DNA of 36,865 bases from Planctomycetota bacterium (GCA_027619595.1 JAQCHP010000040.1:1-36865); one strand, 5' to 3'; positions 1-8,246 are shown, counted from the stretch's first letter. The notes: generated from the sequence alone by a model not told the origin. Made by a program: numbers and translations.

Positions 1-66
1 TTCTTGTCACGCCGATTGACGGAACACGCTCGGATGCGACGCAATCACTCGCTCGCGCGTCGTGCT
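1..66 (+). repeat. ~66-bp dispersed direct repeat, copy A
   Basis: This copy matches 2828-2893 at 61 of 66 positions by eye, in the same orientation. It contains the stretch cgccgattgacggaacacgc followed by an alternating cg-rich tail (ctcgctcgcgcgtcgtgct). Its last bases reach the stop codon of the minus-strand sialidase-esterase gene. With copy B it brackets that gene almost exactly. The copy may continue left of the window. Confidence 0.85.
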
Positions 67-2728
67 AGTGACCGAGAAATCTCGGTGCAAGTTTGCTCTT
101 CACGAAATCCCCAATGCGTTGCACCGCTTCACGAGATTCGGGCAACCCCCGAACCTGAAAAACATGCACCATCCCCGGCCAGATCTCAAGCTTTACGCTG
201 GTGCCGTCGGCTCGAGCTTTTTTGGCCACCCGGATACTGTCGTCTCGCAGCATTTCGTGCTCGCCCGTCTGTATCAATAGTGGTGGCAAACCGCGAAAGT
301 CGCCAAACACCGGAGACGCGAATGGCTGCCGCGGGTCTGCGGATGCCAAATAGCGACTCCGAAATTCGGGCATCGTCCTGGAACTGACGATTGGATCGTC
401 GACCGACTTTAGAGATTGGCTCGATAAGGTGAGGTCCGTTGCCGGCGAGATCGCGATCGCCCCCGACGGAAGCGGGTGTTTGCGTTCCTTGAGCACAAGC
501 AGCGTTGCCAACGTTAGATTTCCCCCGGCAGAGTCACCGGCGACAAAGGTCGCTCTGGCGGCGGCAGGACCCGACGGCCCGTTGGCAACAAGCCATTGAT
601 GCGCGGCGACGCAGTCCTCAAGTCCCGCAGGGAACGGATGCTCCGGCGCGAGGCGATAATCCGCCAGCAACACGGCACAATTTGCGGCGCGTGAGATTTC
701 GGCAGCCAGAGGCAGATAATTGGCTCCCGATCCAGATACAAATCCACCTCCGTGCAGGTACAGAAGTCGTACGTCAGGATCAGCGTCAGGAGTCATGACC
801 CACTCACACGGTACGTCTCCCACGTGGACTTGACTCAAAGTGACTCCCGGAACAGTGGGTAATTGCCTCGCTGCCATACCCGATCGCAGGCCGTCGAGAT
901 CGAAACTCGATTCTCCAAAAGGTGGCGATTGACGGCGCTGTTCCAAGTAGTCAATACCCTCCTTCGAGACTTCGCGTTGCCAAACTTCGCGCGCTGTGTG
1001 CCTCCGTGTCGGCTCAAGCAGTTCAATCAACGGCAGTTTCTCGAACACGAGGTGCGCCTGACTCCCCTCATACACGATCCCGATATGATCGCGATCAACG
1101 CGAGTAAGACTCGGGTAACCCGCGCCCTTCCCTTCATCCAACAACCAATGATGCGAGTCGGGCCAAGTGAGTCCCTCGTCAAAGCTGACTTGAATGGTAT
1201 GATTCGTTCGTCCTGCCTGCGAATGCGGATTCGCAAACAACAGCACATGCTTCCGTTCGCCATTGCTTTCGTAGTCGCAGCTTAGCAGGCTTCCGTTACA
1301 ATTTGGCTCAATGATCGTGGTGCGACTGGTGACATGAGGTTGCCACGTCTGACCGAGATCTTTCGTTACGGAAACCGCCCGAAAACGTTCGTGGTCATTG
1401 CGAATATTGAGCATGATCGAACCATCGTCAAGCAGCGCTGCTTGGCATTCGTTCCCGCCGCTGTAAGCCGGCGCGCCGACGGTCCAACTCCGACCATGAT
1501 CACGACTGATCATGATCGTCGCAAATGAGGCCAGTCGATCGCGACCAGTACGGCCTTCCACCGGCATGACGAGCGTGCCATCCGGCAGACAAATTCCCGC
1601 CTGCGGCGCCGGCGCAAGCAGCCACCACGCTTCCTGTTTCAGCTGCCGCGTCAGGTTCTCGGGCGGCGACCATGTGACGCCGTCGTCCGTCGAACGTACC
1701 ATCATGAACTGAGCCGATTTGCCAATCTCGAAGCCCGGCTCCGAGCCATCGTCAACCCACTGGTGTTGGCCAGGTTTGCCGTTCATCCACAAGGCAAAGC
1801 AAAAGATCTCGCCTGTCTGCTGATCAACAATGATGCCAGGATCGCCGCATCCATTCTGCTCCTGTGGCAGACCGCCGAATTCGCCCGTGTCCATGATGAC
1901 TCGCGGCGCCTCCCAGGTCTGTCCGTGAGTGGTGCTGCGACTAAGACCAACATCAATGTCCCCCTGCAAGTCGCCCCCAGCGCGGCGCCGTATATCATAG
2001 ACGGCTAATAAAGTCCCCTTCGAGGAGGTCGTTAAGGCAGGTATTCGATAGGTATGAACCCCATCCTCGCGCCGCTTTCGTAAAGCAAATCCGATCCTTT
2101 GATGTGAGTTCGCCGTGTCCTCGCGCGGCGTGATGCTACCAACCGAAGTGGCAATCGACAAACACGTCGCCGCGAGTTGGTGGTGCAGAACAGCCGAGTC
2201 TTTGAGTCGGCACGATAACCAGAAGACATTCCGCCCCTCAATCAATTGCCGATCAATCGGCAGACTAATCCGCCGAGCCGGCGCTATGGCTTCTCCGATC
2301 GGAGCAGCTGGCGAAAAACTTTCTTGCTCCCCCGTACTCAACAACTGCACCGTATCGATGTCATTCAGGTCATCGGTGCCGTCAAGGGAGAATTCCATCG
2401 ACTTCAATCGAGCTGTTTGCCCCAGCGCCACGTCGATCATCACACACAGTAAGGGACCGTGCTCATTGCGAATCAAGATCGGGTGTTCGGGTCGCACGAC
2501 GTGGGCCGACAAATCTCGCTTCGGTTCCTGCGCGCGCCCGTTGGACAGTGAACCCAAGCATGCGAGAATGCATACTGCGAAAAGAAGAAACCATCGATTG
2601 GCGAGGCCGCTCAGAGGGCGCCATTTCCTGAACGTCGTCGGCGTAGTGACTCCTAACGATGGGACGGGCGCGGTGGCTCCATCGGCAGAAGCAATTTGAC
2701 AGTAAATCATTTTCAAAGAGTGGTTCAT
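65..2728 (-). CDS. Secreted sialidase fused to an HSL-family alpha/beta-hydrolase (esterase)
   Basis: A two-domain secreted enzyme of about 887 residues. After a hydrophobic signal segment (about residues 46-66), a sialidase N-terminal accessory region (about 70-205) leads into a six-bladed sialidase propeller. It carries the YRIP arginine motif (R228), Asp boxes near 265, 346, 408, 455 (TKDLGQTW) and 515 (SFDEGLTW), and a GYPSL segment holding the likely nucleophile Tyr538. From about residue 640 a hormone-sensitive-lipase-type esterase follows, with HGGGF (659-663), GDSAGG (Ser733), a likely acid at Glu825 and His855 in GMVHVF. Both catalytic sets look complete, so the protein should cleave terminal sialic-acid-like residues and hydrolyse an ester, perhaps an O-acetyl group on the same sugar (inference). 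The longest frame begins with TTG at 2770; I chose ATG at 2728, with ATG 2710 also possible. No Shine-Dalgarno sequence is convincing. The gene is bracketed by the copies of the 66-bp repeat. Confidence 0.85.
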   Translation of the reverse strand: MNHSLKMIYCQIASADGATAPVPSLGVTTPTTFRKWRPLSGLANRWFLLFAVCILACLGSLSNGRAQEPKRDLSAHVVRPEHPILIRNEHGPLLCVMIDVALGQTARLKSMEFSLDGTDDLNDIDTVQLLSTGEQESFSPAAPIGEAIAPARRISLPIDRQLIEGRNVFWLSCRLKDSAVLHHQLAATCLSIATSVGSITPREDTANSHQRIGFALRKRREDGVHTYRIPALTTSSKGTLLAVYDIRRRAGGDLQGDIDVGLSRSTTHGQTWEAPRVIMDTGEFGGLPQEQNGCGDPGIIVDQQTGEIFCFALWMNGKPGQHQWVDDGSEPGFEIGKSAQFMMVRSTDDGVTWSPPENLTRQLKQEAWWLLAPAPQAGICLPDGTLVMPVEGRTGRDRLASFATIMISRDHGRSWTVGAPAYSGGNECQAALLDDGSIMLNIRNDHERFRAVSVTKDLGQTWQPHVTSRTTIIEPNCNGSLLSCDYESNGERKHVLLFANPHSQAGRTNHTIQVSFDEGLTWPDSHHWLLDEGKGAGYPSLTRVDRDHIGIVYEGSQAHLVFEKLPLIELLEPTRRHTAREVWQREVSKEGIDYLEQRRQSPPFGESSFDLDGLRSGMAARQLPTVPGVTLSQVHVGDVPCEWVMTPDADPDVRLLYLHGGGFVSGSGANYLPLAAEISRAANCAVLLADYRLAPEHPFPAGLEDCVAAHQWLVANGPSGPAAARATFVAGDSAGGNLTLATLLVLKERKHPLPSGAIAISPATDLTLSSQSLKSVDDPIVSSRTMPEFRSRYLASADPRQPFASPVFGDFRGLPPLLIQTGEHEMLRDDSIRVAKKARADGTSVKLEIWPGMVHVFQVRGLPESREAVQRIGDFVKSKLAPRFLGH

Positions 2729-2827
2729 TGACTCGGTCCGCGCAGCGGGGCTACAAGGCTGAAAAAACAAGGACTGACTTCATCGTGATTTGCGATGCGT
2801 TGAGCCGCATTACGTGCCCGTCACACA

Positions 2828-2893
2828 TTCTCGTGACGCCGATTGACGGAACACGCTCGGGTGCGACCCAGTCACTCGCTCGCGCGTCGTGCT
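2828..2893 (+). repeat. ~66-bp dispersed direct repeat, copy B
   Basis: Same orientation as copy A at 1-66, with about five mismatches. It lies about 100 bp upstream of the sialidase-esterase start, in the 240-bp gap before the DUF1501 gene's stop. It is not transposase-like and has no obvious terminal inverted repeats. The rest of the 2729-2966 gap shows no gene. Confidence 0.85.
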
Positions 2894-2966
2894 TGTACCT
2901 GCGCAACCTCTGTGCGTGAATTTCCCGTTCTCTCGACTGAAACACAAAACGGACCCCGTCATCGTT

Positions 2967-4373
2967 CTAAAACATTTGCACCAAGGGCTGGCCATTCGCA
3001 AGGCGATGGGGTCGGTTGAGTGTGTCCCGCATCTCGGCCTGCGGATCGATGCCAAATCGCCAGTACAACGTGGCGGCGAGGTCGCCAGGAGTGACGGGTT
3101 CCGATGCGGGGTACGCGCCGTTCCGATCACTGGCACCAACGATCGTGCCTCCGGTCACCCCTCCCCCGGCCAATAACGCGGTGTAGCAATCGGGCCAATG
3201 GTCCCGTCCTGCGCTCGGGTTGATCTTCGGGGTGCGTCCAAATTCGCCGGTAGCCACAACCAGCGTCGATTCCAGCAATCCGCGTTCGTGAAGATCGTCG
3301 ATCAACGCGGCTAACGATCGATCTGCCAAGGGGAGTAAGTGGTTCTTGTGTTGATCGAAGTTATCGTCGTGGGCGTCCCAATTTTGACCCTGCTGTTGAA
3401 AGTCATAGACATTGACAAACGGGACCCCCGCTTCGACCAAGCGACGAGCGATGAGCAGGTTTTGGCCACGCATTTGCCGGGCGAATCCCAAAGCCGCGCG
3501 CGCACCTCCTCCTTCTCCGACCGCCTTCGCCGCTGCCTCGTAACCATACCGTTCTCGTACCGCGTCCGGTTCCCGCGACAGGTCCAATGCCTCCAGTATT
3601 TCTTTGGAGTCAAACAGTCGCTGGGCCCGTTCGAGCACGGACGCTTGTGCCTGGATCGCGGGACCTGTCAGCCAGTGGCGGGTATTGATGTCCGCCAGCA
3701 GGGCTTGACGTTGCGTTCGACGGTGGACCGACACGTCGGGGGGAAGCGCGAGTGAGCCGAGTCCATAAAGACGTTTTTCTGGATCGACCTGGATCAGAAG
3801 CGGATCAAAGTCAGCCCCCAAGAAACCAGCTCCTTGGCAGGGGACTGGGTGCACGTTTCGAAATGCAAACGGCAAGGCCGCGCCGGGTAAGCGATCGTCT
3901 TGCCGAAGCTCGTACGCCACCGCACTACCAAGACTAGGGTAGGCCTGCGGCGTCGGATCAAGGAGTTCTCGATCAGGACCGTCCAACGGTCGTCCGGTGA
4001 GTGCGTGGATGGAAGCCGAATCGTGCAACCGTGCCTCATGGTGCATACTGCGGATCAGGGCCACATGATGCATGCGTTGCGCCATGTGCGGCAGATGTTC
4101 GCTAATTCGAATGCCGGGTACCGACGTGGCAATCGTCTTGAACTCGCCCCGAACCTCGGCCGGCGCATCGGGCTTCGGATCGTACGTATCGATATGGCTC
4201 GGACCGCCATAGTAAAAGATGAAAATACAGGCCCGGATAGGTGGACGAGTGAACGAAGTGGTTGCGGGGACCGCCATGGCTTGCCCACGCCACAAGCTCG
4301 GAAGCCCGACGCTCAGAAAGCTGGCGAGCCCGCGCTGCAAGGCATATCGGCGGGGGATCGTTTGGCGACGCAT
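2967..4373 (-). CDS. DUF1501 family exported protein
   Basis: A 468-residue member of DUF1501, a sulfatase/alkaline-phosphatase-fold family greatly expanded in planctomycetes and of unknown reaction. The N-terminus has a twin-arginine-like start (RRYALQRG near residue 8) and a short hydrophobic stretch, which suggests Tat export. Family landmarks are IFYYGGPSHIDTYDPKP near residue 52, SMHHEARLHDSAS near 108, an Asn-Trp-Asp-Ala-His-Asp segment near 340 that would contribute metal ligands, and GEFGRTPKINPSAGRDHWP near 390. The ATG at 4373 follows a GAGAAAG purine run. In planctomycetes such genes usually sit beside DUF1549/DUF1553 cytochrome-like genes; none is seen here, so it is a solitary copy. 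The family call is firm; function is unknown. Confidence 0.93.
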   Translation of the reverse strand: MRRQTIPRRYALQRGLASFLSVGLPSLWRGQAMAVPATTSFTRPPIRACIFIFYYGGPSHIDTYDPKPDAPAEVRGEFKTIATSVPGIRISEHLPHMAQRMHHVALIRSMHHEARLHDSASIHALTGRPLDGPDRELLDPTPQAYPSLGSAVAYELRQDDRLPGAALPFAFRNVHPVPCQGAGFLGADFDPLLIQVDPEKRLYGLGSLALPPDVSVHRRTQRQALLADINTRHWLTGPAIQAQASVLERAQRLFDSKEILEALDLSREPDAVRERYGYEAAAKAVGEGGGARAALGFARQMRGQNLLIARRLVEAGVPFVNVYDFQQQGQNWDAHDDNFDQHKNHLLPLADRSLAALIDDLHERGLLESTLVVATGEFGRTPKINPSAGRDHWPDCYTALLAGGGVTGGTIVGASDRNGAYPASEPVTPGDLAATLYWRFGIDPQAEMRDTLNRPHRLANGQPLVQMF

Positions 4374-4529
4374 GCGTAAACTTTCTCGGAAGGCTGTTTG
4401 TACCGCCCGGACACCGACTCACCGTCGTATTGTAACAGGAATGGACCCAGGTTACCAATAAGCAGCACGCAGAGCATCCAGAATGAGTGACTTTGAAGGA
4501 GTGCACGAAACAAAAAGACAGTCTTTGTT

Positions 4530-5774
4530 TTAGTCACTTAGATCAGCGGTCTCGGCGCCCATGGAAGTCTCGAGCATGGGAGTGGTGAGCATTTGCTGAC
4601 GCAGTTCGGCGCACTGGTCCTCAAGTACTTGAAAGAATTTACTGCCGGACTGGTGAATCCACCGGAGCAGACTGCTCACAACCAGCTCCTTAAGGTACGC
4701 GAATGAAAACCCGTCCGTCCGAATGGCCAGTTGCTCGGCTTGGGATTTTACCCAGCCAGTTTCGGCAGCCAGACGAACTTGCCATAGACCAAGATACGCC
4801 GTTCGCTCGATAAGCTCCGGCAAGTTGAAATGGTACTTACGATCAAATCGGCTGGGACGGTTCAAAATCGCCGGGTCAATTCGCTCGGGATGATTCGTCG
4901 TCGCCAACACGATAAGGCCGACGTTTTTTTCGAAACCATCGAGTTGGTTCAAGAAAAATGATCGGTTTGCCTCGGTGACCAATGCATCCAAGTCCTCGAA
5001 GATCAGCACGCATGGTCGAAGTTGCCGGGCGCGATGGAAGACGCTCTTGAGCAAATCCTCGCTCGTAAAGTAGCTATGCGTTAGGCTTTGCACGTATAAG
5101 CTGGGAATTTGTAATTCCTTTACCAGCGCACGCACGCAGTGCGTCTTGCCGTTTCCCGGAGGTCCGATAAACAGTGCTCCGCGCCGCCACGCTACACCCA
5201 GGGATTCATATCGCGGGCGAGCATTGAGGAAGTGCTGGAAGTCGTTCCGGATCGCATCTTGCAGGGACCCCGAGAGAATCAGGTCATCGAAGGATGCTTT
5301 CTGAGTCGCCAGGTACAGTTCCCGACTGCGCTGCCAATGTCCTCCATGAAATACCAGAATCGATTCACCGGGAGTGTTCGTCTTGCGGTGCAAGTCCAGT
5401 ATGAAATCCGTCACCACGGCTGACGTCTCGCCAATCACCCAAAAACGCGAATCCATGCCGCATGACGTAGCCCAAGACGTCTTTAGCACATGTAGCTTTA
5501 TCCCGCGCCAACGAACCTCCCAAACTGCCTGCTCGTAGGATGCGACCAGATAATCAGCATCTTCGCCTCCCCAGTCCGCAACCGAAATGGGATGAGGCTG
5601 ATTCTTGAGCATGATCTCACAGTGTCCCAAGCGAACATACTCGTCGAGGTCCAGGGAAGACGTCGCTAAGAACTCATTGTCCCCGAGATTCGCCTGAAGT
5701 ATCTCTTCAATTCGAGGAACTAGCGACGAGTCGGTGGGGGTAAGGCAAGATGTGAAAATGTTGTCGGGAATCAT
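4530..5774 (-). CDS. BCS1-like AAA family ATPase
   Basis: A 414-residue single-ring AAA ATPase. The first ~185 residues are a family-specific domain without a recognised motif. The segment just before the ATPase core (a DDLIL turn near 163, then a DFQHFLNARPRYESLGV helix and a WRRGALFIGPPGNGKT stretch) has the layout of mitochondrial BCS1-like AAA proteins. Walker A is GPPGNGKT (204-211), Walker B is VLIFEDLD (256-263), sensor 1 lies in LATTNHPERID near 290, and the arginine-finger region is NRPSRFDR (305-312). The protein should be an ATP-driven unfoldase or translocase acting on an unknown client. No transmembrane segment is visible, unlike eukaryotic BCS1. It stands alone; the next gene downstream (DUF1501) is 156 bp away. 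Confidence 0.88.
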   Translation of the reverse strand: MIPDNIFTSCLTPTDSSLVPRIEEILQANLGDNEFLATSSLDLDEYVRLGHCEIMLKNQPHPISVADWGGEDADYLVASYEQAVWEVRWRGIKLHVLKTSWATSCGMDSRFWVIGETSAVVTDFILDLHRKTNTPGESILVFHGGHWQRSRELYLATQKASFDDLILSGSLQDAIRNDFQHFLNARPRYESLGVAWRRGALFIGPPGNGKTHCVRALVKELQIPSLYVQSLTHSYFTSEDLLKSVFHRARQLRPCVLIFEDLDALVTEANRSFFLNQLDGFEKNVGLIVLATTNHPERIDPAILNRPSRFDRKYHFNLPELIERTAYLGLWQVRLAAETGWVKSQAEQLAIRTDGFSFAYLKELVVSSLLRWIHQSGSKFFQVLEDQCAELRQQMLTTPMLETSMGAETADLSD

Positions 5775-6041
5775 CCCAAGAATTTAGTGGCTACAGAATG
5801 GTGGTACAACCCATTTACCACGTAGTTCGCTTCTTTTTGGTCTCACAGAGTCACGGAGAAGGAATTACAAATCGCTACTTCTTATGAGCTGGATGGACCT
5901 TTTCCACTGGTCTAAGTTCCACAATCAACTTCCCCTCTCCGTGACTCTGTGGCTCCGTGAGATTATCCGCCTGGAAGGCGAATGCATATCCAACTATCCC
6001 GAATTGGATGGAGAAATCTGTCACTGCGACACCAACTCTTC
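5775..6041. other. Intergenic region with a long-armed inverted repeat
   Basis: This 267-bp gap separates the start of the AAA ATPase gene from the end of the glycosidase gene. It contains the perfect 15-bp inverted repeat cacagagtcacggag (5844-5858) and its reverse complement at 5937-5951, about 78 bp apart. A plus-strand open frame of 118 codons begins here at 5884 but runs into the glycosidase gene antisense and has no family resemblance, so I do not call it. Confidence 0.6.
5844..5951. repeat. 15-bp perfect inverted repeat with 78-bp spacer
   Basis: Left arm 5844-5858 and right arm 5937-5951 are exact reverse complements (cacagagtcacggag). The match continues imperfectly inward (gaagga against gagggg). 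The outer context, ttttggtctcacagagtcac, resembles a sequence I recall as scattered through intergenic DNA of some planctomycete genomes; that recollection is unverified. No uridine tract follows, so it is not a standard intrinsic terminator. Confidence 0.7.
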
Positions 6042-7034
6042 TTACCTGACGCCAATTCCCAAATGGTTGCCGTTCGCTCGCTCGGTGGAAGTGAACTCAC
6101 CATCCGCAGCGTCACGGTCAAACTGTTGGCCATCTCCTACGGGTCGGTTCAATAATCTTGATTTATCTTCATCGGGCAACGTGACGTCCCAATGGGCCAT
6201 CGTCGTCGACCCACCGCCGTCCATGTTGATACCATTGTAGGCACCAAAATGGCGCAGCCATTGGCCCAACTCTTGTCGGGACGCTCCTTCACTGGCCGGT
6301 TGTCGACCATCGATCGTCAGGGCGACGAGGTACCGGCGATCCAAAGACAAACCCAATCCGGTGCGTGGATTAAGTTCTGGCGTAAGTGGCGGCAATTCCC
6401 CCTCGACAAGACACATTTCGAATCCGCTGACGGCCGTCTCGACCTCGGAAATGTCAGTTTCCGCATGCGTCGTACGGATCTCCAGGTCACCATTTTTCCG
6501 CACGATCAGTGACGGGGTGCCACTGCCTCGGGATATCAACACCCCTTGCGAGACGGCGAGCCCATTCAAGTTCGTGGGTGCCTCCTCCTGATACGGTGCG
6601 GGCCAAGGAGAAAAAGCATCTGCATTGATCGCGACAAGAATCTGCGGGCGTTCCGTGTCAGGCACCTGCACGTCGTTTCGGTGAAATCCGCGCAGAAACG
6701 CGCGGGTTGTTTGACGGAGCGTTTCGGCTTCTCCTTCCGTCCAGCCATCACAACGCGATGTCGTTACCAATTGGAGCCCAGGATAACGCGTGTCCACGTG
6801 CACCGCGGAAATGACCATGCGACGTGGGCTCTCGGTTTCAAGGCGTGCGTAGCGAATCCCCGCATGCAGTTGTCTCGCAAACGCCCAATCGTAGTTGGGT
6901 TCGGCCGCCGCTAGCTTCGCGCAAAAAAGACTGATCGCTAAACCAACCCGTAGTGCTCTTCGCCAGTCTCGAATAAAGCAAGTTCTGCACAAGATCGGTC
7001 GGACGCGGCGAAGCCCATCGAGCGAGAAACACAT
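6042..7034 (-). CDS. Exported phosphodiester glycosidase (NAGPA/DUF2233 domain) protein
   Basis: A 330-residue protein with a likely signal peptide (RALRVGLAISLFCAKLAAAE, about residues 26-45). The rest matches the phosphodiester glycosidase (NAGPA) domain found in mammalian uncovering enzyme and in bacterial exopolysaccharide proteins. Visible landmarks are the acidic pocket start VAINADAFSPW near 153, NGLAVSQGVLIS near 175, NPRTGLGLS near 240, the LTIDGR segment near 257, and the signature YNGINMDGGGSTTM near 288. It probably cleaves a sugar-phosphodiester in the envelope or outside the cell (inference). Its ATG overlaps the ribE stop codon by one base (TGATG at 7032-7036), so the two are translationally coupled, although no metabolic link is known. 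The residues expected at the active site (DGGGS) are present. Confidence 0.88.
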   Translation of the reverse strand: MCFSLDGLRRVRPILCRTCFIRDWRRALRVGLAISLFCAKLAAAEPNYDWAFARQLHAGIRYARLETESPRRMVISAVHVDTRYPGLQLVTTSRCDGWTEGEAETLRQTTRAFLRGFHRNDVQVPDTERPQILVAINADAFSPWPAPYQEEAPTNLNGLAVSQGVLISRGSGTPSLIVRKNGDLEIRTTHAETDISEVETAVSGFEMCLVEGELPPLTPELNPRTGLGLSLDRRYLVALTIDGRQPASEGASRQELGQWLRHFGAYNGINMDGGGSTTMAHWDVTLPDEDKSRLLNRPVGDGQQFDRDAADGEFTSTERANGNHLGIGVR

Positions 7035-7666
7035 CAGTCACTCGAGTCCCTTTGAATAGTCTGGATCGAATCGGCACGCAGTACGTACTTGGCGAGCAGG
7101 TCCGTTTCGATATTCACCGCATCACCCACGCATCGGCCACCAAGCGTTGTCTGCTGCAACGTGTGAGGAATGAGTGCCACACTGAATTGATCACCGGTTA
7201 CCTCCACAACCGTCAGACTGACTCCATCGACCGCAATACAACCTTTGGGAGCCAGGAATCGCGATAATACGCTCGGAACGCCGATCCAAAACGTCGACCA
7301 CTTGTCGTCGTCAATTCGACTCGTCACACGCCCGACGCCATCGATATGTCCAGTGACAAAATGGCCACCAAGGCGGTCGTTCAAACGCAAGGATCGTTCG
7401 AGGTTTACGACGTCGCTTGCTCCCAGGCTTCCCAAATTGGTGCAACGGAGTGTTTCGGTGCCCGCCTGAAACTCAAGTCGTTCCTGATCCTGCGCAACAA
7501 CTGTGAGGCAACAGCCATTGATCGCAATGCTATCTCCAAGTCGAACACCGCGTGGATCTTCGGTCGTCGGCAGCATGTGCGGCGCAGCGATTTCCAATCG
7601 GCAGGCGGCCCCTTCCGATACTCGCGCGGTGACATGACCGACACACTCGACCAAACCCGTGAACAT
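7034..7666 (-). CDS. ribE: Riboflavin synthase, alpha subunit
   Basis: A 210-residue protein, the usual length for riboflavin synthase, which dismutates two 6,7-dimethyl-8-ribityllumazine molecules into riboflavin and a pyrimidine. It starts with the invariant MFTGLVE. The two homologous lumazine-binding barrels are visible: GDSIAINGCCLTVV in the first, and RLGGHFVTGHIDGVG with GCIAVDGVSLTVVEV in the second. The open frame extends 48 codons upstream to 7810, but that part is repeat DNA, so the start is ATG at 7666. The adjacent repeat leaves little room for a promoter, and I see no FMN-riboswitch-like sequence upstream. It is co-directional and coupled with the NAGPA-domain gene. Other riboflavin genes are not in the window. 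Confidence 0.96.
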   Translation of the reverse strand: MFTGLVECVGHVTARVSEGAACRLEIAAPHMLPTTEDPRGVRLGDSIAINGCCLTVVAQDQERLEFQAGTETLRCTNLGSLGASDVVNLERSLRLNDRLGGHFVTGHIDGVGRVTSRIDDDKWSTFWIGVPSVLSRFLAPKGCIAVDGVSLTVVEVTGDQFSVALIPHTLQQTTLGGRCVGDAVNIETDLLAKYVLRADSIQTIQRDSSD

Positions 7667-7693
7667 ACGATCTCGACCCTGTCGCTCTGCCGG

Positions 7694-7910
7694 CAACGCC
7701 GTAGCTGATTTATAAAGTACAAAAACGCGGTTTTGTTGAAATTGCAACAACGAGAAAGGAGCATTCCAATAGCCCGGAGGGCGGAAGATTCCTGCCGGTG
7801 GCGTAAGCAACCGGATAGCGGACGCTCAATTCCTCGAGCCCGAAGGGCAACGCCGTAGCTGATTTATTTTGCGTTAAAAGTGCGGCCTTATTGACATTGC
7901 AAGAACGAGA
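7694..7910 (+). repeat. Two tandem ~62-bp units beginning caacgccgtagctgattt
   Basis: Units at 7694-7755 and 7848-7910 share an identical 18-bp start (caacgccgtagctgattt) and a similar end (ttgcaacaacgagaa against ttgcaagaacgagaa). The middles diverge and differ by one indel. The offset is 154 bp. The first unit begins only 28 bp upstream of the ribE start codon, so it forms part of the likely ribE leader on the minus strand. Confidence 0.75.
7771..7822 (+). repeat. 52-bp palindromic repeat, copy 1
   Basis: It begins agcccggagggcg and ends with a near-palindrome (ccggtggcgtaagcaaccgg) and tagcgga. One palindrome position is mutated compared with the other copies (aagcaacc instead of aagccacc). 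The inner arms ccggtggc and gccaccgg would form a hairpin in RNA or single-stranded DNA. Confidence 0.85.
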
Positions 7911-7955
7911 AGACCCAGGTAAATTTCGGGGAATATGCGTCTCGGTGTCTTTCTT

Positions 7956-8007
7956 AGCCCGGAGGGCGACAGATCCCTGCCGGTGGCGTAAGCCACCGGA
8001 TAGCGGA
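7956..8007 (+). repeat. 52-bp palindromic repeat, copy 2
   Basis: Same orientation as copy 1, with the intact palindrome ccggtggcgtaagccaccgg. A short partial copy (agcccggagggcgac) follows at 8022-8036, and another (agcccgaagggc) precedes it at 7837-7848. Confidence 0.88.
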
Positions 8008-8194
8008 CACAGAATCACTCTAGCCCGGAGGGCGACACAAGGCGATGCACTGCGAATTGGTGGCGACTTCAAGCACGCGCACTTCAGGATGAGTACTTGC
8101 AACTTCTTGCATACCATGACACTGCGTGTGACCTCAAGTATCAAATGGAATAACGCGATTCATGTGCCGCCCTCTGGGCTAATAAGTTTGAGTG

Positions 8195-8246
8195 TCTGCG
8201 GTCCGGTGGCTTACGCCACCGGCAAGGATATGCCGCCCTCCGGGCT
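8195..8246 (-). repeat. 52-bp palindromic repeat, copy 3, inverted
   Basis: The reverse complement of this segment matches copies 1 and 2: agcccggagggcggcatat, then the same ccggtggcgtaagccaccgg palindrome. A partial inverted copy (gccgccctctgggct) lies next to it at 8167-8181. The opposed orientation of copy 3 makes the whole cluster roughly symmetrical. Confidence 0.85.

Noticed and set aside
2115-2699. Plus-strand 194-codon open frame antisense to the sialidase N-terminal region
   Set aside because: Composition is not protein-like and it is wholly antisense to a strongly supported gene.
7667-7900. FMN riboswitch for ribE
   Set aside because: The characteristic conserved segments of the FMN aptamer are absent; the region is repeat DNA.
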